This document shows positions 8,053-16,024 of a stretch of 64,000 bases of DNA, one piece after another. The stretch's first letter is position 1. Each line of letters opens with the position of its first letter. The notes beneath the pieces were generated by a model that searched no databases, was not told the DNA's origin, and saw nothing but the letters and a program-made list of their open reading frames with translations. Source of the stretch: Hyphomicrobiales bacterium (GTDB lineage Bacteria > Pseudomonadota > Alphaproteobacteria > Rhizobiales > Aestuariivirgaceae); NCBI GenBank assembly GCA_025363755.1, contig JANYLQ010000044.1, forward strand, positions 1-64,000, given 5' to 3'. The translations under genes and the position numbers were made by a program.

Positions 8053-9096
8053 TCAGTTGCAGCTGTATTTGGTGTAGATGCGGATGCGAGTGAAGGCTGG
8101 CGGTGTTACGGGCTTGCGCCCTGCCGCTTGAATGGCGCAGTCCAAAGCAAGTTCGACTTCTTGTGCAACGTCATGACCGATAGCAAAATTCATTATTCCA
8201 GCTTCAAGAAGCATGCGGGAATTTGCGTTGAGCTCGTGACCGATGAACACAGTTTTGCCCACAAGCTTGGCCTCAGTAATCGCCTTGCCTATACCAACAT
8301 TCCCCGCCGCCACATTATAGATTCCGTTTGGGGGGCCGTGTTCTTCGATGTAGCGAAGTATGATCGGAAATACGTGTTGAGACTCGTCGTGAGAATTCAC
8401 CCGCTCGTCGATCCTCAGTTGAGGAAATTCAGTTCGCAAAACACGGCGAAAGCCCAACTCCCGTTCTTCCTGCACGCGATAAGGTGCAGAATTTACCAGC
8501 AGGATATTGGCTTCCTTATTGCCAATCACTTGCCCCATGAGATAGGCAGCAGTTGCGCCAGATCCGACTTGATCAGCGCCGACATAGGCAGTTCGGCCAG
8601 ATGTTGGCAGATCTGTCGTCAAGCAAATGACAGGCACACCGCGTCCGACTACATTGCGAACAGCGCGGTTGATGATAAGGTCTTCACGGGCCACAATGAC
8701 GATAGCTTGGGCGGTCTCGGCTGTGCGTTCAATTATATTTGCAAAACGTAATGCATCCAGCTTCGATGTGCTAAATCCATCGAAAGTCGCTTGAATGTTA
8801 GGCCTTTGCCGAACCGTTTCCCAAACAGCCGATTCCAGTGTCTCGCGGAAACTTTGCCCGCTGTCTGACAGGAACGCGACTTTGTAAGACGTAAGATTCT
8901 GACTGCTGATCCTGCTGTCGTCGGCTTGTAAGGCATCAAATGCTTTCAAGACTTTTTTGCGCGTGGTTTCGCGTACACCTTCACGTCCGTTCAGTACGCG
9001 GTCAACAGTCGCTGTGCCGACACCAGCAACAGATGCGATAGCGGCAACGGAGGGGCCTCGTCGTACTTGTTCCGGTGGTGAAGACTTATTAGACAT
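8053..9096 (-). CDS. LacI family transcriptional regulator
   Basis: This is a sugar-responsive regulator of about 347 aa. The N-terminal LacI-type helix-turn-helix reads VAAIASVAGVGTATVDRVLNG with hinge helix residues behind it. The rest (from about residue 65) is a periplasmic-binding-protein-like effector domain (Peripla_BP_4 type) with VIVARED, GRGVPVICLTTD and TAYVGADQVGSG. The recognition helix ATVDRVLNGR differs from the classic ATVSRVLN, so the operator may be unusual. I favour the ATG at 9096, since GGA lies seven bases upstream; an ATG at 9108 would add MDHL. It heads the AKR/creatininase arm and probably represses both arms. Its own start codon lies inside a candidate operator. Confidence 0.88.
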   Translation of the reverse strand: MSNKSSPPEQVRRGPSVAAIASVAGVGTATVDRVLNGREGVRETTRKKVLKAFDALQADDSRISSQNLTSYKVAFLSDSGQSFRETLESAVWETVRQRPNIQATFDGFSTSKLDALRFANIIERTAETAQAIVIVAREDLIINRAVRNVVGRGVPVICLTTDLPTSGRTAYVGADQVGSGATAAYLMGQVIGNKEANILLVNSAPYRVQEERELGFRRVLRTEFPQLRIDERVNSHDESQHVFPIILRYIEEHGPPNGIYNVAAGNVGIGKAITEAKLVGKTVFIGHELNANSRMLLEAGIMNFAIGHDVAQEVELALDCAIQAAGRKPVTPPAFTRIRIYTKYSCN

Positions 9097-9105
9097 CAAA
9101 TGATC
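9094..9105. promoter_or_regulatory. Candidate operator at the lacI-type start codon
   Basis: CATCAAATGATC, an imperfect copy of the palindrome CATCA-AA-TGATG found at 9204-9215. It covers the preferred start codon of the LacI-type gene. The 11-base core is identical in the two copies, which suggests autoregulation. Confidence 0.4.
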
Positions 9106-9203
9106 CATTTTACATCAGAATGAAAAAAAATTTTGACCGAGAGTGAGAAAGCTTCAATCCGCTCCATAACATACCGCAATGCAATAAAAATTGATTTATA
9201 TAG

Positions 9204-9215
9204 CATCAAATGATG
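9204..9215. promoter_or_regulatory. Candidate operator of the carbohydrate importer operon
   Basis: Perfect inverted repeat CATCA-AA-TGATG in the 250-bp divergent promoter region, 131 bp before the binding-protein gene. It shares an 11-base core with the copy at 9094-9105. It is the best candidate site for the adjacent LacI-type regulator, although it lacks the central CG common in LacI operators. Confidence 0.45.
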
Positions 9216-9346
9216 TTCTTTCTGATCTTGAACAAAAGCCCGATGTCGACTTTAACATCAAGATCGCGAGGCGCAAGGCGTAAATCTTATGCGTTATCCG
9301 AAACAACTAATAATCCGCCGTAATCGGCATAATGGGAGGAATTAAT

Positions 9347-10327
9347 ATGAAAGCACTGGGATCCTTGATGACTGCAGCTGCCACAGTTGCGTTGCTTGCT
9401 GGCACAACACCTTTTGCAATGGCAGACGGCATTACTGTTGCCATCGTGGGTGGCAAAACAGATGATGCGTTCTTTGCGAAAGTCAAGAAAGGTATTGATG
9501 ATGCCGCGTTGGTTGTTGCTGCTCATGGCGGCAAAGTGAACTATCTGCAATTGCAAACTTACGACAACATTGGCGGCGACGCTGCCAACTTGGTACGCAC
9601 TGCTATTTCCCAAAAAGCCAATGTGATTGCTGTTCCAAACTGGGTTCCAGGTTCAGAAGATGAAGCCATTAAAGCTGCACAAGCAGCTGGCATTCCCGTG
9701 ATATTGTTCAACTCAGGTGGCGGCGACAAAGCTAAGGAACTAGGCGCCATCAATTATGTTGGAAACGAAGAATATACCGCTGGCCTCGCTGGTGGGGAGC
9801 GCTTTACAGCTGGCAAGGCGAAGAACGTGATTTGTGTTAATACTGTTCCAGGGGCTCAAAATCTCGAAGATCGCTGCAAAGGCGTTTCAGATGGCATCAC
9901 CAAGGGCGGCGGCAAATCCACCCAATTGCCATTGCCCGCGGCAAGCTTTGGCAACCCAACCGCAGTTGCTGAAGCAATTAAGGCTACTCTTCTCAAGGAC
10001 AAAACGATTGATGGTGTCGTAGCAATCTCCGCAGGCGACGCAGATGCTGCTGCAGCGGGCATCGAACAGGCAGGCGGCACGGGAAAAGTGCAACTCGGCT
10101 CATTCGATATGAATGAAACGGGTTTGGAACGCGTCAAGGCCGGCACTCAATTGTTTGCTATTGATCAACAACCTTGGTTGCAAGGCTTCCTTGCCGCGAC
10201 CTTGGCTGATGCTTACGTCAACTACGGTTTGAAGCTCGCAACTGCCCCTATCCTTACGGGTCCGGGTGTTGTTGACTCATCCACAATTGACGCAACGCTT
10301 GCTGGTGCAAAAGCTGGTTATCGCTAA
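9347..10327 (+). CDS. Sugar ABC transporter substrate-binding protein
   Basis: This is a periplasmic binding protein of 326 aa, Peripla_BP_4/RbsB-like. The signal peptide is MKALGSLMTAAATVALLAGT ending in the cleavage-like site AMA-D near residue 27. The mature part begins ITVAIVGGKTDDAFFAKVKKG, typical of simple-sugar binding proteins, and contains ISAGDADAAAAGIEQAG and LGSFDMNETGLERVKAG. The true start is 9347, with GGGAGGA six bases upstream; an earlier in-frame ATG lies within that ribosome site region. It is the first gene of an eight-gene carbohydrate operon. A stable hairpin follows it, which often allows more binding protein than membrane components to be made. The ligand is probably a sugar or cyclitol, not determined. 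Confidence 0.88.
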   Translation: MKALGSLMTAAATVALLAGTTPFAMADGITVAIVGGKTDDAFFAKVKKGIDDAALVVAAHGGKVNYLQLQTYDNIGGDAANLVRTAISQKANVIAVPNWVPGSEDEAIKAAQAAGIPVILFNSGGGDKAKELGAINYVGNEEYTAGLAGGERFTAGKAKNVICVNTVPGAQNLEDRCKGVSDGITKGGGKSTQLPLPAASFGNPTAVAEAIKATLLKDKTIDGVVAISAGDADAAAAGIEQAGGTGKVQLGSFDMNETGLERVKAGTQLFAIDQQPWLQGFLAATLADAYVNYGLKLATAPILTGPGVVDSSTIDATLAGAKAGYR

Positions 10328-10342
10328 AACATAGTCCTCAGT

Positions 10343-10369
10343 CGCGCCACTGCTTTTAGCGGTGGCGCG
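10343..10369 (+). terminator. Intercistronic hairpin after the binding-protein gene
   Basis: An 11-bp GC-rich stem (CGCGCCACTGC with GCGGTGGCGCG, one G-U pair) with a TTTTA loop lies 16 bp after the stop codon. No U-run follows, so it more likely protects the upstream mRNA or attenuates transcription than ends it. The permease starts 45 bp further on. Confidence 0.55.
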
Positions 10370-10413
10370 TAAGACGATTATTCGATTTTCCAAGTGCTAG
10401 CGAGAGAACAGAC

Positions 10414-11421
10414 ATGACCAATCAGGCCCCTCGATTTTCTATGGGTAATCTTTTGCGTCGGCCCGAAACGGGTTCGTTTCTTGGCCTGGTTTTTGTCGTT
10501 GCATTTTTTACATTCTTTGGCGGAACAAATTTCGCATCGGCAACGGGTGCCGCAAGCTGGCTGAACGTTGCAGCCTCCATCGGTATTGTTGCCCTTCCCA
10601 TTGGCCTGCTGATGATTGCAGGCGAACTTGATATTTCGATTGGATCTCTGATCCCCGCCGGGTCAATGACTGTGGCCATTATTTCAGGCCATTTTCATTT
10701 TCCAATCGCCGTTGGGATTATTGCAGGTCTGAGCGTCGGAGCAGTCGTGGGTTTAATCAATGGTATTCTCGTTGTTCGCACTGCTGTACCATCTTTCATT
10801 GTCACTTTAGGTACATTGTTTGCAGTCGCTGGGCTGGTCTTGGGGCTTTCCGTGATCTTAACCGGAACCACAAGCGTTGCCTTGAAAGCCGGAGACGAGG
10901 CTAAATTCTTTCTCGGTCATTTCATTGGTGGCACATATCAGGTTCTCATCTTTTGGTGGATTGGTATCTCAATTCTTTTTGCATTCGTCTTGCATTACAC
11001 GCGCTTTGGCAATTGGATCTTCGCCATGGGTGGCGACAAGGTCAGTGCCCGCAACGCCGGCATTCCGACCGATCGCATGACTATCTTGCTGTTCATGATC
11101 AGTGGCCTGTGCGCCACCTTTGTTGGCGTTGCCCAAGCCATTCTTTATAACAGTGCGCAAGTATCAGCCGGACAGTCCTATATTTTCAATGCCATTATTT
11201 CTGTGGTTGTAGGCGGCGTGCTTCTCACCGGTGGCTATGGCTCCGTGTTTGGCATTGTGCTGGGCACGCTCACCTTCGCAGTCGTCAACCAAGGCATTTA
11301 CTTCACACCTTTTGATGCCAACTGGGCCAGCTTGATCATAGGCGTCATGCTGCTCTTGGCTGTGTTGATGAACAACACATTCAGAACATTAGCGCTGTCT
11401 TACGCGTCAAAGAAAAAGTGA
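10414..11421 (+). CDS. Sugar ABC transporter permease
   Basis: This is an integral membrane permease of the BPD_transp_2 (RbsC/AraH/FrcC-like) family, 335 aa with about eight to ten hydrophobic segments. The family-specific stretch GLLMIAGELDISIGSLIPAGSM (about residues 68-88), with its ELDISIG core, forms part of the translocation path and is highly conserved in ribose/fructose/inositol permeases. It works with the binding protein upstream and the ATPase downstream. Because the ATPase is a single-domain type, the complex probably has a homodimeric permease and two ATPase copies. GAGAG before the ATG supports the start. The arrangement binding protein-permease-single ATPase resembles frcBCA systems. 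Confidence 0.9.
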   Translation: MTNQAPRFSMGNLLRRPETGSFLGLVFVVAFFTFFGGTNFASATGAASWLNVAASIGIVALPIGLLMIAGELDISIGSLIPAGSMTVAIISGHFHFPIAVGIIAGLSVGAVVGLINGILVVRTAVPSFIVTLGTLFAVAGLVLGLSVILTGTTSVALKAGDEAKFFLGHFIGGTYQVLIFWWIGISILFAFVLHYTRFGNWIFAMGGDKVSARNAGIPTDRMTILLFMISGLCATFVGVAQAILYNSAQVSAGQSYIFNAIISVVVGGVLLTGGYGSVFGIVLGTLTFAVVNQGIYFTPFDANWASLIIGVMLLLAVLMNNTFRTLALSYASKKK

Positions 11422-11431
11422 GGACAAGGTC

Positions 11432-12220
11432 GTGGTTGCACCTATTTTAGAACTCAAAAACGTCAACAAATCCTTCGGCCCCATCGAAGTGCTCATCGAC
11501 ATTTCGTTGCAAGTGAAGGCTGGCGAAGTGCTTTGCCTGCTGGGTGACAATGGTGCGGGCAAATCCACCCTGATCAAGATTATGTCGGGCGTATATATCC
11601 CTACCACCGGCGAAATTCTAATGGATGGCAACCCGGTGTTTCTCGGCAGTCCACGCCAAGCGTCGGAACGGGGCATTGCCACCGTGCATCAATTCGGCGG
11701 CACATTTCCGCTGATGAGTATTGGCCGTGGTTTCTTTGTGGGTGTAGAACCTACCAAAGGCTGGGGTCCGTTTAAGGTTTATGATCGTAAAAAGGCGAAC
11801 GAGATCGCTGTTAAGGCCGTGCGCGATTTTGGTATCACACGTATTGATGACGGTGACAGACTTGTAGGAGGCCTTTCAGGGGGCGAACGTCAATCGCTCG
11901 CGATTGCCCGTGCGGTTCATTTTGGGGCCCGCGTACTCATTCTTGATGAGCCCACAGCCGCACTTGGCGTGAAGCAAGCGAGCCATGTTTTGCGCATTGT
12001 CAATGAAGCCAAGCGGCGCGGGCTGGCAGTTGTCTTCATCACCCATCAAGTCATGCACGCCATGGCCGTTGGCGACCATTTTGCCGTGATCATTCGTGGG
12101 GCCATAGCTGCTGATTTTAAAAAAGGTGAACGTACCCGCGAGGAGATTACCGACCTCATGGCGGGTGGTGAAACCATGGCGGCACTGGAAGCTGAAATTT
12201 CTGCCAACGCGATACTTTGA
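11432..12220 (+). CDS. Sugar ABC transporter ATP-binding protein (single domain)
   Basis: This 262-aa ATPase energises the sugar importer. The motifs are Walker A LLGDNGAGKST (about 36-46), Q-loop TVHQFGG, signature LSGGERQS (about 149-156), Walker B VLILDEPTAAL and the switch histidine in FITHQ. Only one nucleotide-binding domain is present, unlike RbsA or MglA, which have two. The last 25 residues are a short tail. The start is a GTG ten bases after the permease stop, with AAGG/AGGA just upstream. It is cotranscribed with the permease and the catabolic genes that follow. Confidence 0.9.
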   Translation: MVAPILELKNVNKSFGPIEVLIDISLQVKAGEVLCLLGDNGAGKSTLIKIMSGVYIPTTGEILMDGNPVFLGSPRQASERGIATVHQFGGTFPLMSIGRGFFVGVEPTKGWGPFKVYDRKKANEIAVKAVRDFGITRIDDGDRLVGGLSGGERQSLAIARAVHFGARVLILDEPTAALGVKQASHVLRIVNEAKRRGLAVVFITHQVMHAMAVGDHFAVIIRGAIAADFKKGERTREEITDLMAGGETMAALEAEISANAIL

Positions 12221-12252
12221 TTTTTCTTCGACGACCTTCTTGAGAGAATTGC

Positions 12253-13029
12253 ATGAACACACCCTTCACACTTGCAGCATGTGCAGAAATGCTTTGGACG
12301 GACAAGCCAATTGAATGGCGTGCTTCGCGCCTTAGTGAAATGGGCTTTCAGGTCGGGCTCTGGAATTGGCCTGCACATGATTTGGCCAAGCTCGAAAAAT
12401 CTGGGGCCACGTTCTCAATTATGAACGGATATTTGACCGGGCGATTAGCCGATGATGAAGGGGCCGATGAACTGTTGCGATCTGCACGTGAGACGGCGCA
12501 GATCGGAAAACGACTTGGTGTTGCGCGCCTCAACTTGCATGGCACAGGCCTGGGCGATGGCGGCATTCCGGTTGCGCAAACCCAGGTGGTGACGGGTGCA
12601 ATGTGGATGAAAGCCCGCGATACGCTCAACCGTATTTGCGATATGGCCGACAAAGAAGGTGTGACTTATTATTTGGAAAATTCGAATTCCCTTGATCACC
12701 CCGGCTGCCCTTTTTCTACCACTGCCGATGTGTTGGCCTTGGTGTCCTCGATCAATCGCCCACAATTACAGATCAATCTCGACCTCTATCATACGCAGAT
12801 TGGCGAAGGTGATCTCGTGCGCTGGTGTCAAAAATGTCTGCCGTGGATTGGTGAAATTCAAGTGGCTGATAATCCGGGCCGCTGCGAACCCGGAACTGGC
12901 GAAATTAACTATTCGGGCGTTGCATCCGCACTGAAGGCAATGGCGTACTCAGGGCCAGTTGCCATGGAAGCAAACGCATCTGGTGATGTTGAACAAGCGC
13001 TCGAAGCCTTCCGGATTGCGTTTACATAA
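12253..13029 (+). CDS. Sugar isomerase/epimerase-like TIM-barrel protein
   Basis: This 258-aa protein belongs to the xylose isomerase-like TIM-barrel superfamily, close to hydroxypyruvate isomerase. Supporting stretches are LNLHGTGLGDGG, TYYLENSNSLDHPGCPFSTT with the metal-ligand glutamate, QINLDLYHTQIGEGD (aspartate/histidine ligands), GEIQVADNPGRCEPGTGEINY and the late VAMEANASGD glutamate. These residues place a divalent metal in the barrel and support aldose-ketose isomerisation or epimerisation. It is the first catabolic gene behind the importer, 32 bp after the ATPase with GAGAG upstream of the ATG. The substrate is unknown. A three-carbon hydroxy-acid isomerase or a keto-sugar epimerase are both possible. 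Confidence 0.82.
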   Translation: MNTPFTLAACAEMLWTDKPIEWRASRLSEMGFQVGLWNWPAHDLAKLEKSGATFSIMNGYLTGRLADDEGADELLRSARETAQIGKRLGVARLNLHGTGLGDGGIPVAQTQVVTGAMWMKARDTLNRICDMADKEGVTYYLENSNSLDHPGCPFSTTADVLALVSSINRPQLQINLDLYHTQIGEGDLVRWCQKCLPWIGEIQVADNPGRCEPGTGEINYSGVASALKAMAYSGPVAMEANASGDVEQALEAFRIAFT

Positions 13030-13047
13030 TATTCTGAGGACTGAAAA

Positions 13048-14052
13048 ATGGATGAACTAAAATTTGGATCGAAAAATAAACGCGGCGATTTTACGCCCAA
13101 AGAACCTTTGCAGATCGCCCCTTATTTTGAATTTCCACCCAACCCAATAAAACTTCTGAAATTCCTGAAGGGCTATTTATGGCCGTGGAACCTGCTGTTC
13201 ATGGCAGTGGCAGCATTGTTTTATTTCTATCTGACGCCAAGTCCACAAACGACAAAAACACTGGCCGTGGGCTGGATTGCATTTATCCTGGCACGCAATG
13301 CTGTTCTCGTTTTCATCATCTATGGGTTGTTGGAGCTACGGCTTTACATAAAGCGGGCGCAAGGCAATCGCTTCAAATTCCATGGCCAGTTTCCTGCTGA
13401 CAGACCCAGTGACGTGTTCATGTTCAAAAGCCAGAACGTTGATAACATCATTCGCAGTTTTGTCTCTGGTGTTCCAATTTGGACGGCATGGGAAGTATTT
13501 GGTCTGCATACCTATGCCAACGGTTGGGGACCATGGACAACCTTTGCGGAGCATCCCTTCTGGCTTTTGACTTTCGCATTCTTCCTGCCGTTCTGGCACG
13601 AGTTTCATTTCTATTGTATTCACCGCCTTATTCATGTGCCAGTGCTCTACAAATATATTCATTCGGTGCATCACAACTCAATAAATCCAAGCCCGTGGTC
13701 TTCACTCTCAATGCACCCCGTTGAGCATTTGCTCTATTGGTCAGACTCGCTCATTCATTTGGTATTGCCGTCCCATCCGTTGCTGTTCCTATATGGCCTG
13801 CAAATTACGGGCACGGGTGCCGTGGTCGGACACATCGGTTTTGATAAAATTGAAGTGGGCTCTGAAGGTGCAATCCCGACCCACGCTTATGCACATTATC
13901 TACACCATAAATATTTTGAAGTGAATTATGCCGATGGCACCACCGCTTTGGACAAGCTGTTTGGCACCTGGCACGATGGCAGCAAGGAAGCGCACGCCCA
14001 GATGGACGCGCGTTATGCCAAGAAAATCGCAAGGGTAAATAATAAATCATGA
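13048..14052 (+). CDS. Membrane fatty acid hydroxylase/sterol desaturase-like protein
   Basis: This 334-aa multi-pass protein belongs to the fatty acid hydroxylase superfamily of di-iron membrane enzymes. The histidine clusters are intact: HEFHFYCIHR (about residues 187-196), HSVHH (about 207-211) and HYLHH near 288-292. Hydrophobic segments lie near 45-65, 75-95, 145-160 and 175-190. Such enzymes use O2 and an electron donor to hydroxylate or desaturate lipids or hydrophobic substrates. Its place inside a sugar-catabolism operon is unusual. It is 18 bp after the isomerase and its stop overlaps the next dehydrogenase by four bases, so it is firmly part of the transcript. Its substrate could be a glycolipid or terpenoid aglycone, or the product may modify the membrane; I cannot tell. 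Confidence 0.85.
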   Translation: MDELKFGSKNKRGDFTPKEPLQIAPYFEFPPNPIKLLKFLKGYLWPWNLLFMAVAALFYFYLTPSPQTTKTLAVGWIAFILARNAVLVFIIYGLLELRLYIKRAQGNRFKFHGQFPADRPSDVFMFKSQNVDNIIRSFVSGVPIWTAWEVFGLHTYANGWGPWTTFAEHPFWLLTFAFFLPFWHEFHFYCIHRLIHVPVLYKYIHSVHHNSINPSPWSSLSMHPVEHLLYWSDSLIHLVLPSHPLLFLYGLQITGTGAVVGHIGFDKIEVGSEGAIPTHAYAHYLHHKYFEVNYADGTTALDKLFGTWHDGSKEAHAQMDARYAKKIARVNNKS

Positions 14053-15044
14053 CACTACGGATTGGTATTATTGGGGCTGGTATTATGGGGGCAGACCATG
14101 CGCGCATATTTACCGAAGAAGTTCCGGGCACAGTTTTACAAGTTATCTGCGACGCAGATCAAAAGCGAGCGGCGGCGGTAGCAGACTCAACGGGCGCGTT
14201 GCACGTGGTCAGCGATCCGTTAGCTGTCATCAATGATGCTGCGGTTGATGCCGTGGTGATCGCGGCCCCTGATCAATTTCATGCACCTTTGACACTGGCC
14301 TGCATCGCTGCGAGCAAACCCGTGCTGTGTGAAAAGCCATTGTCACAAGATTCGAAAGAATGTCTCGCCGTGCTTGCGGCCGAGGAAAAGTCCGGCAGGC
14401 ATACGGTGCAGATCGGCTTCATGCGCAGGTTTGATCCATCCTATGCCGAAATCAAGTCCATGTTGGCGCGTGGCGATCTGGGCAAAGCTCTGATGTTCCA
14501 TTGCTTCCATCGTAATGTAGCACCAGCCTATGACTTCCGTCCTGAAATGGCCATCTGCAATTCTGCACCCCATGAATTTGACGTGGCGCGCTGGATGCTG
14601 GGTTCAGATTTCAAAAGCATTAGCGTGTTCCGTCCACCCAGTGGCGGTGAAACCGCTCCTGTCTTCATGGTTTTGGAAACTGTTGCGGGCCACTTGGTGA
14701 ACATCGAAGTCAATATCAGCGCCACCTATGGTTATGATGTGCGAGGTGAACTTGTGGGCGAGAAGGGTACGGCCTTCTTGCGTGCTCCCGTGAAAGCCGA
14801 TGTCAATTTGGGCCTTCAACAATTTAACACTTATCCCGCAGACTGGCGCCCACGCTTTGTTGATGCCTATCGCCAGCAAAACAGCGCATGGGTCAAATCC
14901 ATCAACACAGGCAAGCCTAATCTCGGAGCGTCAGCTTGGGATGGCTATTGTTCCACTGCCGTCGCCGAAGCAGGCGTTGAGGCGCTGCACAGCGGCAAGA
15001 CAGTTGCCGTGACGCAGATTGCCAAACCAAATTTCTATTTGTGA
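14049..15044 (+). CDS. Gfo/Idh/MocA family oxidoreductase (inositol-dehydrogenase-like)
   Basis: This is an NAD(P)-dependent sugar or cyclitol dehydrogenase of 331 aa. The Rossmann motif is GIIGAGIMGADHARI (about residues 6-20). The conserved EKPLSQD (about 98-104) carries the catalytic lysine, followed by GFMRRFDPSY, typical of inositol 2-dehydrogenases. The C-terminal alpha/beta domain has NSAPHEFDVARWMLG with the catalytic aspartate/histidine, and VNIEVN-type strands. It overlaps the hydroxylase gene by four bases. It most probably oxidises a hydroxyl of the imported sugar or cyclitol to a ketone. The closest named activity by motif is myo- or scyllo-inositol dehydrogenase, but the specificity is inferred. 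Confidence 0.85.
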   Translation: MTLRIGIIGAGIMGADHARIFTEEVPGTVLQVICDADQKRAAAVADSTGALHVVSDPLAVINDAAVDAVVIAAPDQFHAPLTLACIAASKPVLCEKPLSQDSKECLAVLAAEEKSGRHTVQIGFMRRFDPSYAEIKSMLARGDLGKALMFHCFHRNVAPAYDFRPEMAICNSAPHEFDVARWMLGSDFKSISVFRPPSGGETAPVFMVLETVAGHLVNIEVNISATYGYDVRGELVGEKGTAFLRAPVKADVNLGLQQFNTYPADWRPRFVDAYRQQNSAWVKSINTGKPNLGASAWDGYCSTAVAEAGVEALHSGKTVAVTQIAKPNFYL

Positions 15045-15051
15045 GGCCAAG

Positions 15052-16014
15052 ATGAAAATTGGAATGGTCACCGATTCCCTCAGTCACTTGTCATTGGATG
15101 ATATGCTCGACACAGCTGCGAGGCTTGGCATTAAAGGGGTTGAATTCAACGCTGCCAACTGGACCTCAGCACCGCACATCAATCTCAAAGCGTTGATCGA
15201 AAGTTCGGCTGAACGGCGAGATTTTCTAAGTGCTGTAAAGTCACGCGGTTTGGATATTATTGCCTTGAATGCAAATGGCAATCAATTGCATCCTACTGAA
15301 GGCGAAAAACAGTCAGCAGCGCTACACGATACTATTCGTGTTGCAGGACTACTTGGAATTGAAACAGTCGTCCTTATGTCTGGCCTTCCTGAAGGTGCAG
15401 CGGGTGACAAAATGCCAAACTGGGTCGTCTCATCATGGCCACCCGAAACGCAAACCATGCTCAAATATCAATGGGAAGAACGCGCCCTTCCTTATTGGGC
15501 CAAGCTCGCCAAATTTGCCAAAGAACATGGCGTAAAGAAATTAGCTGTTGAGCTTCACGGCAATCAACTAGTCTATAACGTGCCAACCCTGCTGCGTCTA
15601 CGCAAAGAAATCGGCCCTATTGTTGGTGCAAATCTTGATCCCTCGCATCTCATGTGGATGGGGGCTGATCCACTTGCGGCCATTGATGCTTTGGGTCCCG
15701 CCATTCTGCACACTCATGCCAAAGACACGTTCATCAACAAGCCCGTGGCTGCTCTCACGAGCCGACTTGAGAACGGTTCCCTTATGAATATTCCGGGCCG
15801 CGCTTGGAGCTACATCACGCTGGGCTATGGCAACGACCAAGCATTCTGGAAAGACTTCTGCTACCGCCTGCGCATGGCGGGTTATGATGGTTGGCTTTCT
15901 ATTGAACACGAAGACGCGCTGTTGTCGCGTGAAGAAGGTGTTCGTAAATCCGTAGAACTTTTACAAGTAGTTGCCCCCTCTGAAGCCGGTGACTACAAAC
16001 CACAAGTATTTTGA
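15052..16014 (+). CDS. Sugar phosphate isomerase/epimerase-like TIM-barrel protein
   Basis: This is the second xylose isomerase-like TIM barrel of the operon, 320 aa. It begins MKIGMVTDSLSHLSLDDML and contains GIKGVEFNAANW, LDIIALNANGNQLHP, KKLAVELHGNQLVYN (glutamate/histidine), NLDPSHLMWMG (aspartate and histidine ligands), LHTHAKDTF and WLSIEHEDALL with the late glutamate. These match the metal-binding pattern of the IolE/IolI-like superfamily. I start it at the ATG 15052 with GAGG five bases upstream, seven bases after the dehydrogenase stop. With two dehydrogenases and another isomerase it suggests oxidation, isomerisation and ring opening of a cyclic polyol or sugar. Confidence 0.83.
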   Translation: MKIGMVTDSLSHLSLDDMLDTAARLGIKGVEFNAANWTSAPHINLKALIESSAERRDFLSAVKSRGLDIIALNANGNQLHPTEGEKQSAALHDTIRVAGLLGIETVVLMSGLPEGAAGDKMPNWVVSSWPPETQTMLKYQWEERALPYWAKLAKFAKEHGVKKLAVELHGNQLVYNVPTLLRLRKEIGPIVGANLDPSHLMWMGADPLAAIDALGPAILHTHAKDTFINKPVAALTSRLENGSLMNIPGRAWSYITLGYGNDQAFWKDFCYRLRMAGYDGWLSIEHEDALLSREEGVRKSVELLQVVAPSEAGDYKPQVF

Positions 16015-16024
16015 GGACGTGAAA

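Noticed and set aside
7957..8751. 264-codon forward open frame across the LacI-type gene
   Set aside because: It is antisense to a well-supported LacI regulator and shows no domain; a shadow of the real gene.
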